Shown piece after piece: positions 50,662 through 64,000 of a DNA stretch of 64,000 nucleotides. How positions within the stretch are numbered: the first letter of the stretch is position 1; each line of letters starts with the position of its first letter. The translations under genes were made by a program, and so were the position numbers. The stretch comes from Setaria digitata (Eukaryota > Nematoda > Chromadorea > Rhabditida > Setariidae). The DNA lies in assembly GCA_003640385.1 (NCBI GenBank), contig RCAB01000231.1, positions 1 to 64,000 on the forward strand. The letters are read 5' to 3'. The notes under the pieces are model-generated. The model was given only the letters and a program-made list of their open reading frames with translations, searched no databases and had not been told where the DNA came from.

Positions 50662-53600
50662 CTGTGAGTTCAAAATGGGTAATCGTGAGTTGGTTTTTTT
50701 TTTTTTTGGGTGATTGCTGCTAGGTCTCTTTCTTAAACTTATTATATTTTCAGTCGGCAGAAATTGCTGGGAAGTTTATTATTCAATCCGAATTCACGAG
50801 TTTGTAGGTGGGTGTAACTTTTACACTTTTGTTAAAACTAAATGCAGCTTTAAACTATGATCAGAATTGTGTATCAAACGGTAGTGATATACGAAGTAGG
50901 GTGTTGAAAATATATATTGAACAAAAAATGAATTTCGCTCCAATCAGTCAATCCTGTGCATTCTGTGCTCGAGTTTTTGGAGTGTGCTTGATAAATCTCA
51001 CTCAAAAATCTTTTACGATTGTCAAATTGAAGGTCATTGGTTTGAATAACGAAGTGATTTCTTGGATGTGATTTCTTGATCTTTCCTTCACCATAATTAT
51101 TTTATTGCTGTTATTCTTTTTCAGTCATGAAAAACTGCTCCAAGAGTTTGAAGCGCATTTTTAATAATGGGTTATCCTTTTTTCTTATTGCCGGATTTCG
51201 CGTATTATGAGATAAATAAGTCGTTTGAGACTGATCGCGAAGCATTGGTTATTTGTACCGGCGAGCTTATGAAATGAGGGCAAAAGTGAACCTCATTGGA
51301 GTGCTCTTCCCATGCATAATAAACGATGTGAAAAAAATGACCTGAATTATTCATCTGCCATTTGCTATCATAATTTTGAATAAGAGGAAAATATAGTTTC
51401 GTTAGAACATTTTCACATCTGTAGGGAAATCGAGAATCGTGGGAATTGTGTTTATATTAATTATATAGATAAAGAAATTATTTACTTTACTAATCATGTG
51501 CTGACGCTTTGAAATTCCTTTTTTTTTCATAAAATTATAGAAGAGTATGGCTTAGCAAGAGTGCTTGAAGTGCGTCTAGCTAGGGAAACCAAAATTTGTG
51601 AGATTTCTCAATAGCATGTCGAATTTGCAGTTAGCCAAGCTGGATTAATGGAAATAACTGGTTCCATTTTGTTTGAAATACGGTGCGAGTGCAGGCAGGG
51701 TTATCTACATAAGACAATCACAATAGTGTTGAGAACGAATCATGGACGGGCTATTTTCAATATTGAGTATGCAATTTTGGTCGTGCAAGTTGAAACTAAG
51801 TGGTGACGTGGCTTTACTGAGTAAACGAGAATAATGTAAGTGTCAGAAGGCTAACAGAAGGTGTTAGTCAGGGATGACAGAAAAGTTGACGGGAACAATT
51901 GTCTAATTTTTTAAATGTGAAAAACAGTCGGTGTAAATTAGCATAAATTAATTAGGTGATTGCCTCTTCACAGGAATTCCCATATCATTTCCCGTATTCA
52001 TAAAATTGGGTTTTGTCTCTGTCTACTCTTTATGAGCAAAATGTACGAATGCTGCTTAAAGCCACACACGAAGTTGTCAGGTCGTATGGTCATATCGCTC
52101 GCAGTTGCATCCCCCGAGTTGTGTCCTTGGTCTTTCAGAAAATGGAAGTGAACACAACTGATTGTAATCGATGAATTTAAAGGAAGCAACAAAACTGTGT
52201 TTAATTCACTGTTACTTTCCCACTTTTGCCTACCTTGTGATTGCATCAGTAGGTAAGGTGTTTCATGTGTGTTTATTGTGAGGTATGTCAAGGATAGTTA
52301 TGGCAATATATATGAGTGATATTGATGAAGGGAAAGTTGTGCTGTTTTAGAAGTGCATAATATGCTGTCTGTGGAAATGTGAAAAAAAGAAAGGAAAGAG
52401 AATATGTAAGCTATGTCTTCTTCTGAAGTTATCAGTGGTGAACTTGGAAGATTTGTTGTGATGGTATGAAAATGATGAAAGGAAGATAAAAGATGTCATT
52501 CTCCGGAGCAGTTTTTGTGTGCGGCTGTATCTTATCGGATTTCTTACCTTGAGCTATTTGCTTTTGTTGATGTTGCCCAGCTGCTTCGACTGGATATTTG
52601 GATAAGAAGGGGTACTTTCGTCGTAAATGAAGCATTGTAACGATTCCGTCCATTATATACATTGATAAATGCAGGAAGGAAGGTGAGCATGAAATAATTC
52701 TTATTACTTTGATCTATTTGGAAGATCATGATGCCTTTTCATATCTTTACAAGTTTCTGGAATTTATGACAGCCAATACGGAGTTACAATGTTCATAGCT
52801 GCTTTTACGTTAATAATTCTTACTTTTTTAGTGCTTCTCAGCACCGATGGCTGCGCAAGCTATTTTCATTGGAAAAGATTCAGAAGCAAACTGGAAATGG
52901 CTTGCGAGAAACGTTATCACTATATCGTGACAAGATTGTAAATTTCACGCCTGGGCATTAGACGAATTAGATTAAGTCATTCTTTGAGAGCTTCAAACTT
53001 CAACCACCCATCAAGAGAGTACTTATTACGGGGAGCTCTCAAATAAAACGATTTCGATTCTTGCGTTTGAGACGTAATTCCGGGTGCTTCGTATTGTTGT
53101 TTAAACTGTAATATGAAACTCTTCGGGAAATCGCACTGATTGTGCAACATTAGCATTTAGCATTTATTTATAATACTTAATGACTATTACGGAAATTGCT
53201 TGGGTTATAGATGAGTAAAACGAAGTTTAGACGAGGCACAATAATATGTAGTCAAGTAATTTCGAATTTATCGGGGTTATTTCTAAATTAATCAAGTAGA
53301 AAAAAGCCTAAAATTGTAGAAAAGTAGGCTCCTTTGAAATTGGAATAATACGCTGATATCGAAGGGTCGTTGGTTCATTCTTGCGAAGATGCACGAATAT
53401 GGAGGAGTCGTAGGTGCAAAAAGCATTAAAAATCACTTGAAACAAACAAATGTTACAAAAAGTGATAAAGAAGGCACGGAAATACCTCGAATTGATAGCT
53501 ATCACAAACAACGTACTAAAATTATAACGGTCAGGATCACTTGTGTTGAACATTAGAGAAACTTGGTTTTGTGTGTGGGAATACGGCTCAAGCTCTATTT

Positions 53601-54282
53601 GAGCTGCAGTTTTGGCACCTGCGGAAATGTCTGTTCGAGAAAAGCGATCGACAGCTGGTGTTACTTGACGTCAAAAATGCTTCGGCAGGAAACGGATAAA
53701 GATTTTCGTTATAATGACGATGATAATTTCATGATATTTGCTTGCTAAGTATCGAGTCCTATTTTGTATCACGATACAATAACTGGTCGAAATGCACACA
53801 TAAATATTTACATCTTGGATAAAATAAAACTCGTTGCATAGATTGAGGCGAAGGGAAACGCGGGATTTTAATCATGTTCTAAATTGTAGTTATAATGATA
53901 ACAGTAGTCATAATATGACCGTTATCACAGTTATAAATGCAATAACAATCATGGTTCCTAAGTATCTGGAGGCGTGGTCACGGTCATAGTCTTAATCGTA
54001 GTTTGTAATAACATAATTAGGGTCGTGATTGTAACTGCAGCTACCCTTATAATCATAATTGCAATCATGATTTTAGCCGTGCACAATTGAAGTTTCGATG
54101 ATATTCATGACTGCGATCATAATCGTAATCGCAATTATGATCACTGTCGTAACCTTGGTTACAATCGTAAAAATTATTATAAAAAAATTACAACCACGAC
54201 TACAATGATGACTATGATTACCGTGTCAGTGACAGTGACGATAATGATTTGATCACTCCTAAACATATCTTCCATAAATATA
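50662..54282. other. 3.6 kb between convergent MFSD12 and fatty acid synthase; no confident gene
   Basis: Short frames at 50808-51071, 51960-52151 and 53308-53553 show no family motif. One exon-like frame at 52832-52961 follows a strong acceptor. A degenerate short tandem repeat fills about 53880-54250. Confidence 0.5.
53880..54250. repeat. Degenerate short-period (about 6-bp) tandem repeat
   Basis: The stretch repeatedly uses variants of TAATCR and its complement, for example ATCATAATCGTAATCGCAAT near 54116-54135 and TTATAATCATAATTGCAATC near 54048-54067, with purine/pyrimidine alternation. Units are strongly diverged. It starts about 30 bases beyond the fatty acid synthase stop codon (on the minus strand, downstream). 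Confidence 0.6.

Positions 54283-64000
<9,718 letters not shown>

Noticed and set aside
50808..51071. 87-codon frame as the last exon of MFSD12
   Set aside because: It lacks the hydrophobic helix expected; exon 50553-50661 supplies it in the correct phase and ends with a stop.

Overview
The window is eukaryotic. It is AT-rich, and every recognisable protein is split into many exons by introns of about 50 bp to 1.5 kb. Several start codons lie 0-6 bases after a strong 3' splice acceptor, as expected for spliced-leader trans-splicing. The gene set includes an animal-type chitin synthase with a coiled coil before its C-terminal membrane block, a fatty acid synthase of animal type I, MOB3, C3G and MFSD12. 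Together these point to a nematode; the intron sizes and base composition fit a spirurid or filarial-like worm, which is an inference. There are no prokaryotic operons, CRISPR arrays or intact mobile elements.

Layout: (1) 58-6807 (+), chitin synthase, about two dozen exons, apparently complete. (2) 7767-10166 (-), PTPDC1-like tyrosine phosphatase, convergent with the first gene; its 5' end is unresolved. (3) 10.2-16.7 kb, gene-poor, with one weak candidate exon chain. (4) 16745-21772 (+), PiT/SLC20 phosphate transporter, 11 exons, 529 codons. (5) 21.8-25.6 kb, no gene, with an (ATT)n microsatellite interrupted by 54 Ns. (6) 25576-28480 (+), ZIP13-like zinc transporter, 9 exons, 363 codons. 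(7) 29817-31801 (+), MOB3, 7 exons, 227 codons. (8) 36057-44972 (+), C3G/RAPGEF1-like Rap exchange factor. (9) 46504-50661 (+), MFSD12-like major facilitator, 11 exons, 454 codons. (10) 50.7-54.3 kb, gene-poor, with a degenerate short tandem repeat. (11) 54283-64000 (-), C-terminal half of fatty acid synthase (from the dehydratase domain to the stop), running off the right edge.

The genes look like an ordinary chromosomal neighbourhood and not a single pathway: cell-surface and membrane biosynthesis (chitin, fatty acids), ion and amino-acid transport (phosphate, zinc, MFSD12), and signalling (PTPDC1, MOB3, C3G). The points most worth a second look are in gene structure: two introns best explained as GC-AG, an 18-nt microexon, an exactly in-frame stop-free 84-nt intron between the KR and ACP of fatty acid synthase, a 38-bp perfect palindrome, a duplication flanking an ambiguous base, and a diverged short-period repeat just past the fatty acid synthase stop. 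I did not find a clearly new system. Splice positions were assigned by reading phase and protein similarity from memory, without RNA data.
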